Of a DNA stretch of 64,000 nt, positions 63,892-64,000 are shown in pieces. Position 1 is the stretch's first letter. Every line of letters starts with the position of its first letter. The stretch comes from CBDFKQ01 sp965248855 (GTDB lineage: Bacteria; Bacteroidota; Bacteroidia; Cytophagales; 172606-1): contig CBDFKQ010000010.1 in NCBI GenBank assembly GCA_965248855.1, positions 248,001 to 312,000 of the forward strand, in the 5' to 3' direction. A program made the position numbers and the translations under genes. Under the pieces are notes generated by a model that searched no databases, had not been told where the DNA came from, and was given only the letters and a program-made list of their open reading frames with translations.

Positions 63892-64000
63892 TGCTGTTAT
63901 CAATATTTAATTATTAAGGTTTTAACAAAAACCCGATTATCTTTATCTTTTTAAACAAATCAGAACAGTTTTTTGATTACAAACTGTTATAACTAAAAAA

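Overview
The window is AT-rich chromosomal DNA from a member of the Bacteroidota, probably a Chitinophagaceae/Sphingobacteriia-like soil or freshwater bacterium. Supporting signs are SusC/SusD proteins with an ECF sigma/FecR pair, type IX secretion (T9SS) C-terminal sorting domains, a DUF4290 protein, a YtxJ-type bacillithiol redox protein, TAnnTTTG-type promoter boxes, few visible Shine-Dalgarno sequences, and a tiny AURKAIP1/COX24-like basic protein. I could not search databases; family names rest on motifs read directly from the translations.

Layout. Positions 1-4.5 kb hold housekeeping genes: an ICMT-like methyltransferase, rny, zapA with a coiled-coil partner, and dxr. From 4.7 to 9.4 kb is a small accessory block (ester cyclase-like protein, two orphans, a secreted GH43 protein). 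It is bracketed by the 3' end of dxr and by a decayed second copy of that 3' end. From 6.5 to 29.4 kb, on the minus strand, lies a run of very large secreted proteins: a GH43-like enzyme, three pectate-lyase/GH28-type beta-helix proteins, a GH140-like (apiosidase family) protein, and a propeller-like non-enzymatic protein. Each ends in stacked carbohydrate-binding or adhesive modules (PA14, malectin, F5/8-like, Ig-like, DUF4082) and a T9SS sorting domain. Two truncated copies of the GH140 5' end sit between them. Several tails are nearly identical at DNA level, so the block has been rebuilt by recent duplication or gene conversion.

From 30 to 40 kb, on the plus strand, are a GH31 glycosidase, an ECF sigma factor, a FecR-like anti-sigma factor, a SusC-type TonB receptor with an STN domain, and a SusD-like lipoprotein. 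Together with the minus-strand enzymes this looks like a polysaccharide utilisation locus for a complex plant polysaccharide, plausibly pectin-like. Surface enzymes exported by the T9SS would cut the polymer, SusCD would import pieces, and the STN-FecR-sigma relay would sense uptake.

From 40 to 64 kb the window returns to core genes: a HAMP/GAF receptor, truA, a DNA-ligase-associated exonuclease, hldD, a BtuF-like binding protein, a UvrD/PcrA helicase, DUF4290, MarC, RidA, gltX, gmhB, lipA, an outer-membrane protein, YtxJ, a 25-residue-repeat protein, a lipoprotein, a TPR-CHAT protein, NIPSNAP, HU, a TPR protein and the small basic protein. Intergenic regions carry several dispersed palindromic repeats and strong hairpin terminators. 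No tRNA, rRNA, CRISPR array, transposase or integrase was recognised.
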